Positions 53,333 through 62,106 of a DNA stretch of 64,000 bases are shown in pieces. The DNA is from Aestuariibacter sp. A3R04 (GTDB taxonomy: Bacteria > Pseudomonadota > Gammaproteobacteria > Enterobacterales > Alteromonadaceae): assembly GCF_018860805.1 (NCBI RefSeq), contig NZ_JAHKQR010000011.1:986366-1050365 (forward strand). Direction: 5' to 3'. The notes beneath the pieces were generated by a model. The model did no database searches and was not told where the DNA came from. It was given only the letters and a program-made list of their open reading frames with translations. The position numbers were made by a program, and so were the translations under genes. The stretch's first letter is position 1; each line of letters starts with the position of its first letter.

Positions 53333-56300
53333 ATGAAAAAAATGATCGCCTTTGCCGTTTCTTGTGCGCTTGGCCTGAGCGTAACGACAGCGATGACCAG
53401 CACGGCATCTGCAAACCTGAGCAAAGATAACGTTAAACAGGAAGTATATATTGTAGAGCTCCAGGAGCAGCCCGTAGTTAATTATCAAGGAGATATATCT
53501 GGTTATGTTGCCACACATGCCACTCGTGGAAAAAAGCGGCTTAATACTAACAACCCCGCGGTCTTAAAATACCGGGAATACCTTCGCAAAAGGCAACAAT
53601 GGATTCGCAATCAAAGCAGTGCAGAGCCTATTGCCCCCCCCATTGCAGATTACCAATTAGCGTTTAATGGCTTCGCTGTGAAATTGAGTGCCGAGCAAGC
53701 CAAAGCACTGCTTACCACCGAGGGGGTGAAATCGGTTAAAAAAGACAAGCGCTATCGCCTCAACACCTATGTGGGACCTGCAACTGTTGGCGCACCTTAT
53801 ATTTGGAATGGCAGCGAATCTAATTCCGCTACTGAGGTTCAAGGAGAAGGAACCGTTATTGCTATCCTCGATACTGGTATTAATACCGATCATCCTTCAT
53901 TTGCAGATGTTGGCGACGACGGATACAACCACATCAACCCATTGGGCTCGGGAACCTATTTAGGTGATTGTGCCGGCGGTTTTCCCTCGCTGTGCAACGA
54001 CAAACTCATTGGCGTTTACAGTTACCCGGCTATTTTAAGTGCGTATTCTGATAGTGATATTTTTCCCGCTGATTTGCCCAGAAATGGCGAAGACTACAAT
54101 GGTCATGGCTCCCACGTGGCTGCCACCGCTGCGGGTAATGTGCTTTACAATGTGCCGGAAGTCGTCCCCGACTATGAACAGACCGAAAGTAACGGTGTAG
54201 AAACCGGCTTTATATTTGATACATTCTCTGGCGTCGCCCCACACGCAAACATTATCAGTTATCAGGTTTGCCAACCCGGTGAAGACGAAGACACCTATAG
54301 CGGATGCCTGGAATCAGTGATGCTTCAGGCGATAGAAGATATCATCGATACCAATATTGTTGATGTTGTGAACTTTTCCATTTCCGGTGGAGAGTTTCCC
54401 TGGGACACAGCGTTAAACCGCGCATGGTTAAATGCTCACAACGCAGGTATTTTACTTGCTCACTCAGCCGGAAACGATGGTCCCGCGATGAGTACGACAG
54501 ACAAACATGCCCCTTGGCTAACCTCGGTCGCTGCTACTAGCCATGGAACCAACATCGTTTATGAGAAATCTATTTCTGATTTTTCCGGTGGGACATTTAC
54601 GCCAGCAACTATTAAGGGAAACAGTAATTCAGGTGCTATCGAAGCTGAAGTAGTCTACGCTGGTGATTACGTTAATCGCAATGATCCTAATGGTGATCCG
54701 GGCCAGTGTCTTGAACCTTTTCCAGCCAATACTTTTCGCGGCGAAATCGTCGTGTGTGACAGGGGAACTATTGCGCGTATTCAAAAAGCCGTAAACGTGG
54801 CCCAGGGCGGCGCGGGAGGTTATATCCTTGCTAATATTCAAGGCGGAGACTCTTTTTTAGCCAACGATGCCTATGTGGTCCCGGGTATCCACATTAATGC
54901 TGATGACGGTGATACCCTTAAACGTTGGTTAGCAGATGGAAATAATCACCGAGCCACTATTTCTGCCGGTATCCTTTCTGTAGAAACTGACGATGACAAA
55001 GCAGACAACATCGCTGATTTTTCATCCCGCGGACCAAACGGCTCCGTTAGTACCCTCACACCTATGCTGTCTGCACCAGGTGTCAATATATACTCAGCAT
55101 GGGCAGATGAGCACTACGGACATGACGAAACTGGTCCGGCACCTGCTGACTACGCCTATTCGTCAGGTACGTCTATGGCCAGCCCGCATGTGGCTGGGGC
55201 TTCACTATTATTGAAACAGGATCACCCCAATTGGACACCAGACCACATTCGTTCGGCTCTCATGTTAACCGCCGTCACAGATGTTCAGCTTGAAGATGGT
55301 CAAACAGCAGCGGATTGGTTTGCCATGGGAGCGGGGAGAATCCAAGTCAACCTGGCAACCCAGGCCGGTTTTGTGATGAACGAGACATATACAAATTACG
55401 AAGCCGCTAACCCCCGCAATGGAGGAGAGCCTCGATCGCTTAATATACCCGCCGTCGTCGATGATAATTGCGCAGGTACGTGTTCGTGGACAAGAACCAT
55501 TACTGCGGTAAAATCCGGCTCATGGAATGTCACGACTTCTGCAATCACATCTGGACTGAGCATTAATGTGTCGCCTTCACAATTTTCGCTAACAGAAGGG
55601 CAATCACAGCAACTGACGTTTACCATTGATGCAACCGGCGTCCAAAATTATCACTGGGCCTTTGGGGAGTCGCGTTTTACGAGTCAAAGTTCCCCTGATT
55701 TACACATACCCATTGCAGTATATGCGTCCAATGGCACCATACCTCAATTTGTTGAATTCGAAACCCACCGGGATGGCGATAGTCGCCTGCTTAAGGACTT
55801 ACTTTCTGTTGAAATTAAGGCGTTTAACTACGCGTCCTACGGTCTTACCAAATCCACCTTGTTACGCCCTTCCCTGTTGGCAGATGCTACACCTAACGAT
55901 CTGTTTGACGACATTTCTGCGCTGTCAATCACTTCCCTGAATGTACCGGATAATGCCTTGCGTTTATATGCGGCAACCCGCCTGGCAGACGCCGACGATC
56001 TCGATCTCTATCTGGCATACGATAGCAATGGTGACGGCCTCCCACAGGAAAGTGAAATACGCCAGGAAAGTACATCTGTTTATGCCGATGAAGAAGTAGA
56101 TCAACTCGCACCACAACCGGGTACCTGGTTTGTTATTGTGCATAATTTCGAGGGATCGGATTCCTCTGCTGACAACTATACCTTGGAATACGTTGTCGTA
56201 GATGAAGAAGACGAGGGCAACTTATTGGTGGAAGGGCCACAAACTAGTGGTGCAATGACCGCTTTTGACTTGCGCATCATCTGGGATCTCGGTTTCGCTG

Positions 56301-57415
56301 CAGTTGGCGATCGATATTTTGGCGCCTTCTCATTGGGTAGTGATCTCTCATCTGACAGCAATATAGGTGTTACCCACGTTATAGTGAGCCGTGAAGACAA
56401 TGACGTCAGTCTATCGTCACCGGGCAGTGCTCGTGTAAACCGGGGCAACAGTCTAACCTTCGATGTGAATATTCTCGAGAATCTGACTGCAGAAGACCGC
56501 AACTATGACATAACCTTGCCTGTACCAGAGACTCTCAATGTGCTCCCAACCACTATAAGCAACGGTGGCACGATACAGGACAATGCAATCACATGGCAGG
56601 TCAATGTGCCGAGCAACGATACCACAGACGCGAGTTCGTCATCGAGTGCGACACTGTCATTCAGCGCCGTTGTAGAAGATACTGCGCACATTGGTCCCAT
56701 ATCGATACAAGCAACCTCAGACGTAACGAATATTCCCGGCGGGCAACCAGAACTAACGGCTGTTTTTGATGGCGTTCAAGTAGATGGCGCGCCTGTTGTC
56801 ACCATTGCCGGAGCAAACTCCGCTACGGCAACTCTGGCAGTTGGTGGTCAGATTTCCATTACGGCCGAAGTATATGACCCCAATAACGACAATGTGTCTT
56901 ATCAGTGGACACAAACCTCTGGAAGTGGGTTGAATCTTGTCAATGCGCAAAGCGAAACCGTGATCATTTCCGCGCCATCAAGCAGCCCAGGTACACAAAA
57001 CACAGTAACCGTGACGGTAACGGATCCCGGTGGTAATACCGGCAGTGCGGACGTGGTAGTAACACTGGCGAACAATCAACCCCCGGTATTAAGCGTCTCA
57101 GCTCCTTCGTCTGTGATAGCGGGCAATACCATTACGGTGCGAGCGTCTGCGACCGATGCCGAAGAAGATCCACTGACTTTTGCGATAAACGGTGTTTCGG
57201 GCTCCGTGTTCAGTACGCAATCACAACTTACTGATGCTGGCAGCAATGTGTCTTTTGTCGTATCGGTAACTGATGGCACAAACACGGTAACCGACACAGT
57301 ATCAGTGTCTGTCAGAGCCCCACAAAAAAGTAGTGGCGGCGGCAGCATGAGCGTATTTGTGCTGCTGGTACTGCCTGTAATATGGTGGCGTACGCTTAAA
57401 AAGGGAGCGACGTAA
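53333..57415 (+). CDS. large S8 subtilisin-like protease with GlyGly-CTERM tail
   Basis: This encodes 1360 residues. A signal peptide (MKKMIAFAVSCALGLSVTTA) is followed by an I9 propeptide ending with SVKKDKRYRL. The catalytic domain has Asp in AILDTGINTDHPSF (~180), His in GHGSHVAATAAGN (~258) and Ser in GTSMASPHVAGASLLL (~614), with a PA domain inserted around 440-530 (FRGEIVVCDRGTIARIQKAV). The C-terminal half has Fn3/DUF11-like and PKD/cadherin-like modules (PVVTIAGANSATATLAVGGQ; PPVLSVSAPSSVIAGNTITV). The end reads SSGGGSMSVFVLLVLPVIWW then RTLKKG: a GlyGly-CTERM signal for rhombosortase processing. An extracellular nutrient protease. Confidence 0.92.
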   Translation: MKKMIAFAVSCALGLSVTTAMTSTASANLSKDNVKQEVYIVELQEQPVVNYQGDISGYVATHATRGKKRLNTNNPAVLKYREYLRKRQQWIRNQSSAEPIAPPIADYQLAFNGFAVKLSAEQAKALLTTEGVKSVKKDKRYRLNTYVGPATVGAPYIWNGSESNSATEVQGEGTVIAILDTGINTDHPSFADVGDDGYNHINPLGSGTYLGDCAGGFPSLCNDKLIGVYSYPAILSAYSDSDIFPADLPRNGEDYNGHGSHVAATAAGNVLYNVPEVVPDYEQTESNGVETGFIFDTFSGVAPHANIISYQVCQPGEDEDTYSGCLESVMLQAIEDIIDTNIVDVVNFSISGGEFPWDTALNRAWLNAHNAGILLAHSAGNDGPAMSTTDKHAPWLTSVAATSHGTNIVYEKSISDFSGGTFTPATIKGNSNSGAIEAEVVYAGDYVNRNDPNGDPGQCLEPFPANTFRGEIVVCDRGTIARIQKAVNVAQGGAGGYILANIQGGDSFLANDAYVVPGIHINADDGDTLKRWLADGNNHRATISAGILSVETDDDKADNIADFSSRGPNGSVSTLTPMLSAPGVNIYSAWADEHYGHDETGPAPADYAYSSGTSMASPHVAGASLLLKQDHPNWTPDHIRSALMLTAVTDVQLEDGQTAADWFAMGAGRIQVNLATQAGFVMNETYTNYEAANPRNGGEPRSLNIPAVVDDNCAGTCSWTRTITAVKSGSWNVTTSAITSGLSINVSPSQFSLTEGQSQQLTFTIDATGVQNYHWAFGESRFTSQSSPDLHIPIAVYASNGTIPQFVEFETHRDGDSRLLKDLLSVEIKAFNYASYGLTKSTLLRPSLLADATPNDLFDDISALSITSLNVPDNALRLYAATRLADADDLDLYLAYDSNGDGLPQESEIRQESTSVYADEEVDQLAPQPGTWFVIVHNFEGSDSSADNYTLEYVVVDEEDEGNLLVEGPQTSGAMTAFDLRIIWDLGFAAVGDRYFGAFSLGSDLSSDSNIGVTHVIVSREDNDVSLSSPGSARVNRGNSLTFDVNILENLTAEDRNYDITLPVPETLNVLPTTISNGGTIQDNAITWQVNVPSNDTTDASSSSSATLSFSAVVEDTAHIGPISIQATSDVTNIPGGQPELTAVFDGVQVDGAPVVTIAGANSATATLAVGGQISITAEVYDPNNDNVSYQWTQTSGSGLNLVNAQSETVIISAPSSSPGTQNTVTVTVTDPGGNTGSADVVVTLANNQPPVLSVSAPSSVIAGNTITVRASATDAEEDPLTFAINGVSGSVFSTQSQLTDAGSNVSFVVSVTDGTNTVTDTVSVSVRAPQKSSGGGSMSVFVLLVLPVIWWRTLKKGAT

Positions 57416-57467
57416 AACTTGGACGTTATTCGAAAGAAAGATTGCGACCAGTGGGTTTTTCATCAAA

Positions 57468-57494
57468 CCGGTAATCTTTTTTACCGGTCTTTTT
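57468..57494 (+). terminator. subtilase gene terminator
   Basis: CCGGTAA (57468-57474) pairs with TTACCGG (57481-57487) around a 6-base loop, followed by TCTTTTTC. It lies about 50 bases after the protease stop. Confidence 0.75.
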
Positions 57495-57573
57495 CTCACT
57501 TTCACTATGTTCATTGCGATATTGATGTACACTATAGTTCTTAATATTCAGATACCTGTATTTAGAGAAAACG

Positions 57574-58836
57574 TTGGCGCCGGATTTGTCCATTAGTACC
57601 CCCCCCCTTCGCACCTTACTCAAAAAGTTAGGCCCCGGAATTCTTATGGCTACTGCTGCAATTGGCGGGAGCCACTTGGTAGCATCAACCCAGGCTGGCG
57701 CGCAATTTGGCTGGCAACTCGTTTTGCTCGTTTTTCTGGTTAACGTATTAAAATACCCTTTTTTCCGCGCCGGTGTTTCCTACACAATGAGTACCGGCGA
57801 AACATTACAGCATGGCTATCTCGTACTGGGAAAGGGCTATTTGTTGCTGGCTTTGGCACTAAACGCATTAGCGTCTGTGGTAAACGCAGCCGCCCTTCTC
57901 ATGTTTGCCGCCAGTTTACTGGGCTATTTTTTTCCCTTTCAATTGGCCATTCCAGTGTTGAGTACACTGGTGCTCAGTGCCATTTTATTTATTCTTATTG
58001 CAGGCCATTATTCCGCACTTGATAAAGTCGCCAAAATCATCATGATCACCTTGGTTGTCGCCACGGTCTCAGCAGCGGTCGTTGCTTGGCAAAATGGCGC
58101 AGTTGCTCCACCCGATTACGTTTCCCCTTCGCCGTGGACGATGGCTACGGTGGGCTTTTTGGTCGTCACCATGGGCTGGATGCCCGCGCCCATCGAGATC
58201 TCAGGAATTACATCGCTGTGGTTAAAGCAACAAAGAGAAGAAAAACAAGTCACCGCACAATCTGCCCTTTTTGATTTTAATCTCGGGTATCTCGCCACCA
58301 TGTTACTGGCACTGGTATTTCTTGCATTAGGTGCACTGGTATTGCACGGCAATGGTGAATCCCTTGCGTCAGGTGGCATCGGCTTTTCAAAGCAACTAGT
58401 GAGTATGTATGCCGATACAATAGGTGAGTGGGCCAGGTGGTTGATTGCCATCATCGCGTTTCTGTGTATTTTTGGTTCTGCACTGACTGTTTATGACGGA
58501 TATTCACGAGCGGTGGCTGAAGCACTGGTGTTACTTAAGGGACAACGTGACATACCGGAGAAGCTGTTCGTTATCACACTATTAGCTGTCGCGACTTGTA
58601 GCTTTATCATTGTTTTGTTTTTCAAGACCGCACTGCTCGCCATGCTTGCGTTTGCCATGACCCTTGCCTTTGTTACGACGCCGGTATTTGCCTTTCTCAA
58701 TCACAAACTGGTGAATACTGTAAAACTCAATAGTGCCCTTTCACCCAGGCCGTGGTTAAACGCACTCAGTTACTTTGGGCTCGTATATTTATTCGGCTTT
58801 CTTGGGCTATTTCTCTACTGGAAATGGTTGTTGTAA
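57574..58836 (+). CDS. Nramp-related membrane transporter with atypical TM1
   Basis: This encodes 420 residues with about 11 helices. The start is a TTG at 57574 (no ATG is available upstream of TM1); MATAAIGG at codon 25 would be too late. TM1 reads GPGILMATAAIGGSHLVAST, where canonical Nramp proteins have DPGN (metal-binding Asp and Asn); here the stretch is IGGS. TM6 reads VVTMGWMPAPIEISGITSLW, where canonical members have MPH; only MP is shared. Both metal-site positions are therefore changed. Nramp-like proteins with such replacements exist and are thought to carry other ions or solutes. It is a single gene; no ion is assigned. Confidence 0.8.
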   Translation: MAPDLSISTPPLRTLLKKLGPGILMATAAIGGSHLVASTQAGAQFGWQLVLLVFLVNVLKYPFFRAGVSYTMSTGETLQHGYLVLGKGYLLLALALNALASVVNAAALLMFAASLLGYFFPFQLAIPVLSTLVLSAILFILIAGHYSALDKVAKIIMITLVVATVSAAVVAWQNGAVAPPDYVSPSPWTMATVGFLVVTMGWMPAPIEISGITSLWLKQQREEKQVTAQSALFDFNLGYLATMLLALVFLALGALVLHGNGESLASGGIGFSKQLVSMYADTIGEWARWLIAIIAFLCIFGSALTVYDGYSRAVAEALVLLKGQRDIPEKLFVITLLAVATCSFIIVLFFKTALLAMLAFAMTLAFVTTPVFAFLNHKLVNTVKLNSALSPRPWLNALSYFGLVYLFGFLGLFLYWKWLL

Positions 58837-58875
58837 GACGGTAGTAAGAATTGCACAGGTAATCATATTACAATG

Positions 58876-60330
58876 TTACACAGGATCTCGCTCACCTAGA
58901 TTACCAACGTTCTCATTGAATTCAACAGGCATCTTTTTGCCTGGCTGTACGCCCAGAGTTTTAAAGTGCTCTACCTGTCTAACCAAGTTTCCACGGCCCT
59001 CAGAGAGCTTGTTCATTGCCTGCTCAAATTGTTTTTGGGTAGACGCTAACCCCTTGCCCACTTTGTCCAAATCAGTCACAAAACCCACAAATTTATCGTA
59101 CAGCTTGGCGGCATGTTCAGCAATTTGCTGGGCATTTTGATGTTGGTACTCGTATTGCCAGATATTGTTAATGGTTTTAAGGGCCACCAAAAGATTAGTC
59201 GGACTTACGAGCATGATGTTGTTGTCCAGAGCGAAGGACACTAACTCAGGCGCCTCTTGTACCGCTAGTAAAAATGCCGGCTCAACCGGTACAAACATCA
59301 AAACATAATCAAGGGTTTGTAAGTCTTTTAAATCCTGATAGCGCTTTTGCCCCAAACCTTTAATATGTTGTTTAAGAGATAAGACATGGTCTTTAAGCAA
59401 TCGTTCCCGTTCACTATCATCCGCGGCGTTGAAAAATTGCTCATAGGCGCGCAAACTTACTTTTGCATCGATAATCACGTCTTTACTATTAGGTAAATGG
59501 ACAACCACGTCTGGCATTTGTCGTTTGCCTTTATCGTCTTTCACAGCGGTTTGCGTATCGTATTCATGGCCTTCCCGTAATCCCGATTGCTGCAAAATGC
59601 GGTCTAACACCACTTCCCCCCAGTTCCCCTGTTGTTTGTTATCACCTTTAAGCGCACGGGTAAGGGCAGCTGCTTCTTCTGTAATTTGCTTATTGAGTTC
59701 TTTTAATGACAGTATTTCAGTTTTAAGCGACGCTCTCTCCTGGCCTTCTCTACTGTGCTGCTCACTTATTTGCTTTCTGAAGGTGTCAATTTGCAGCTTG
59801 AGAGGCTCTAGAACTGCGGATATACCAGTCTGGTTCAGTTTGCTAAAAGTCTCGCTTTTTTGCTCGAAAATTTTGTTAGCCAGATTTTCAAATTGTCCTT
59901 GCAGACGTTTTTCAGCATCTTCAAGCAGTGCGATCTTTTCTTCGTTGGCTTTTTTGACTTCATTCAGTTGTACTGTTAACGCTTCGTGATTTGCCATGAG
60001 GGTTGAATATGCCCCCTGTTGGTCTCGAAATTCCTGCTTTAATTCATTGTAATCGCGCTGCAAGTGACTTAGCTGGCTGGCTTTTTGACTTAGCTCTCCC
60101 AATTGCCCCTGATTGTGGAGCAATCTCTCCCGGTAGTCTTCAAGCTCGTCCCGGGCAGCCAGTAAATCACGATGACTGTCTTGCAGTGCGATTTCATGCT
60201 GTTGCTGAATAAACGTACTATGCGCTCTGATTTGTTTACATTTAAATAAACATGCCAGAGCACAAAGCAGTGATAAAAACGTTGTGATCAATAGACCCAG
60301 ACCAATGGGTGACAAAAATAGCGCCGTCAT
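58876..60330 (-). CDS. rmuC: DNA recombination protein RmuC
   Basis: This encodes 484 residues from ATG 60330; the open frame extends to a TTG at 60375, but this would lie in the fumarase terminator. One N-terminal membrane helix (PIGLGLLITTFLSLLCALAC) is followed by a long coiled coil (about 30-220) and the RmuC domain with NKQQGNWGEVVLDRILQQSG, KDVIIDAKVSLRAYEQFFNA and DYVLMFVPVEPAFLLA. These acidic residues belong to a nuclease-like fold. RmuC limits recombination at short inverted repeats. It converges on the Nramp-like gene with 39 bases between. Confidence 0.93.
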   Translation of the reverse strand: MTALFLSPIGLGLLITTFLSLLCALACLFKCKQIRAHSTFIQQQHEIALQDSHRDLLAARDELEDYRERLLHNQGQLGELSQKASQLSHLQRDYNELKQEFRDQQGAYSTLMANHEALTVQLNEVKKANEEKIALLEDAEKRLQGQFENLANKIFEQKSETFSKLNQTGISAVLEPLKLQIDTFRKQISEQHSREGQERASLKTEILSLKELNKQITEEAAALTRALKGDNKQQGNWGEVVLDRILQQSGLREGHEYDTQTAVKDDKGKRQMPDVVVHLPNSKDVIIDAKVSLRAYEQFFNAADDSERERLLKDHVLSLKQHIKGLGQKRYQDLKDLQTLDYVLMFVPVEPAFLLAVQEAPELVSFALDNNIMLVSPTNLLVALKTINNIWQYEYQHQNAQQIAEHAAKLYDKFVGFVTDLDKVGKGLASTQKQFEQAMNKLSEGRGNLVRQVEHFKTLGVQPGKKMPVEFNENVGNLGERDPV

Positions 60331-60380
60331 GAAGTCATCTCGTTGTTGTTGTAAACCTATTGTGCCAAAACCCAAAAAAA

Positions 60381-60402
60381 ACGGGTACTACTGTGTACCC
60401 GT
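60381..60402 (-). terminator. fumarase terminator
   Basis: ACGGGTAC (60381-60388) pairs with GTACCCGT (60395-60402) around a 6-base loop; on the minus strand eight T follow the stem. It lies 29 bases after the fumarase stop. Confidence 0.88.
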
Positions 60403-60431
60403 TTTTCGTATTCGTATATCTCTGCGTACGG

Positions 60432-61961
60432 TTATTTAGACAATTCTGCGTCCAATTCGGCTATCTTAGCTTTCCATATGGCAGGACCAGTTTGGTGGGC
60501 GTTAGCACCGGTACTGTCTACCGCGACGGTAACGGGCATATCTTCAACTTCAAACTCATAAATGGCTTCCATTCCCAAATCTTCAAAGGCCACTACACGG
60601 GCTTTTTTGATGGCTTTGGAAACGAGATAGGCTGCTCCACCCACCGCCATCAGATACACAGATTTGTGCTTGGCAATTGACTCTACGGTAGCAGGCCCCC
60701 GTTCAGCTTTGCCTATCATGCCGGCGATACCAGTTTTCTCAAGCATCATGTCAGTAAATTTGTCCATACGGGTAGCCGTCGTTGGGCCGGCCGGACCAAC
60801 CACTTCATCGCCAACGGCATCAACAGGACCAACGTAATAAATAAATTTACCAGTAAGATCCACACCGTCAGGCAGTCCTTCTCCATTTTCAAGCATAGTT
60901 TGAATACGCTTGTGCGCGGCATCACGACCGGTAAGCATTTTACCTGATAACAAGACCGTTTCACCTACTTTCCAAGTTTGAATTTCTTCTGCAGTTACCT
61001 CGTCCATATTCACGCGACGGGTGTTTTTTGATACTTCCCAGGTAACTTCAGGCCATTCTTCTAATTTCGGTGCTTTTAGGTCAGCTGGGCCCGAACCGTC
61101 CAGATAAAAATGAGCGTGACGGGTAGCAGCACAATTGGGGATCATCGCTACAGGTTTAGACGCAGCATGAGTAGCAACAGATTTAATTTTAACATCCACT
61201 ACGGTAGTTAGACCGCCCAATCCCTGAGCACCAATACCGAGCTTATTGACCGCGTTAAAAATCTCTACGCGAAGTTTTTCGTCTGTGGTTTGGGGCCCGC
61301 GTTCAATAAGCTCTTGAATATCAACAGGATCCATCAAACTTTCTTTTGCCAGCACTGCCGCTTTTTCAGCCGTACCACCAATGCCCAAGCCTAGCATTCC
61401 TGGCGGACACCAGCCCGCCCCCATGGTTGGCAAAGTTTTAACCACCCACTCAACAATGTCATCAGAAGGGTTGAGCATTACCATTTTTGATTTGTTTTCT
61501 GAACCGCCACCTTTAGCGGCGATCATCACTTCAATTTTGTCACCGGGGACCATATCAATATGAACAACTGATGGCGTGTTGTCTTTAGTATTCTTTCTGG
61601 CACCGGCAGGGTCTTCAACAATTGACGCTCGTAATGGATTATCTGGGTTGGTGTAAGCACGGCGGGTACCTTCATCGACCATCTGTTGCACGGTGAGATC
61701 GGTTTTGTCCCAGGTCACACCCATACCAATTTTCACAAAACAAGTTACAATACCCGTATCCTGGCACAGGGGGCGCTTACCTTCAGCGGACATCCTTGAA
61801 TTTATCAGGATCTGTGCCATCGCGTCTTTTGCTGCCTGACTTTTCTCTCTCAGGTAAGCCTGCTCAACAGCCTTGACATAGTCCAGCGGGTGATAGTAAG
61901 AAATGAATTGCAAAGCATCTTCAATGCTATCGATGAAGTCTTGTTGACGGATAACGGTCAT
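60432..61961 (-). CDS. fumA: fumarate hydratase class I (iron-sulfur)
   Basis: This encodes 509 residues. It converts fumarate to malate in the citric acid cycle using a 4Fe-4S cluster. Motifs include RPLCQDTGIVTCFVKIGMG, GGGSENKSKMVML, GAGWCPPGMLGLGIGGTAE and MIPNCAATRHAHFYLDGSG with the three cluster cysteines, plus GPTTATRMDKFTDMML in the C-terminal swivelling domain. The length fits the homodimeric, oxygen-sensitive FumA/FumB type. It is divergent from pabB (145 bases apart). Whether it is the aerobic or anaerobic isozyme cannot be told. Confidence 0.95.
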   Translation of the reverse strand: MTVIRQQDFIDSIEDALQFISYYHPLDYVKAVEQAYLREKSQAAKDAMAQILINSRMSAEGKRPLCQDTGIVTCFVKIGMGVTWDKTDLTVQQMVDEGTRRAYTNPDNPLRASIVEDPAGARKNTKDNTPSVVHIDMVPGDKIEVMIAAKGGGSENKSKMVMLNPSDDIVEWVVKTLPTMGAGWCPPGMLGLGIGGTAEKAAVLAKESLMDPVDIQELIERGPQTTDEKLRVEIFNAVNKLGIGAQGLGGLTTVVDVKIKSVATHAASKPVAMIPNCAATRHAHFYLDGSGPADLKAPKLEEWPEVTWEVSKNTRRVNMDEVTAEEIQTWKVGETVLLSGKMLTGRDAAHKRIQTMLENGEGLPDGVDLTGKFIYYVGPVDAVGDEVVGPAGPTTATRMDKFTDMMLEKTGIAGMIGKAERGPATVESIAKHKSVYLMAVGGAAYLVSKAIKKARVVAFEDLGMEAIYEFEVEDMPVTVAVDSTGANAHQTGPAIWKAKIAELDAELSK

Positions 61962-62106
61962 GGCGTCCTCTTTTCTTATAGCCTTTGTGGTGTAAGGGAA
62001 TGGAAAAAGCGTATACTAGCGCATCTTTGCACCGTGCACCACGATTTCACTCTGCAACGATGGTGGTGATCCCTGTGAAAATGTTTAGCGAAATCAGAGT
62101 TACTTT

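Noticed and set aside
57426-57623. A 65-codon minus-strand frame between the subtilase and Nramp-like genes
   Set aside because: It runs through the plus-strand terminator hairpin and the 5' end of the Nramp-like gene, is low in complexity and resembles no family.
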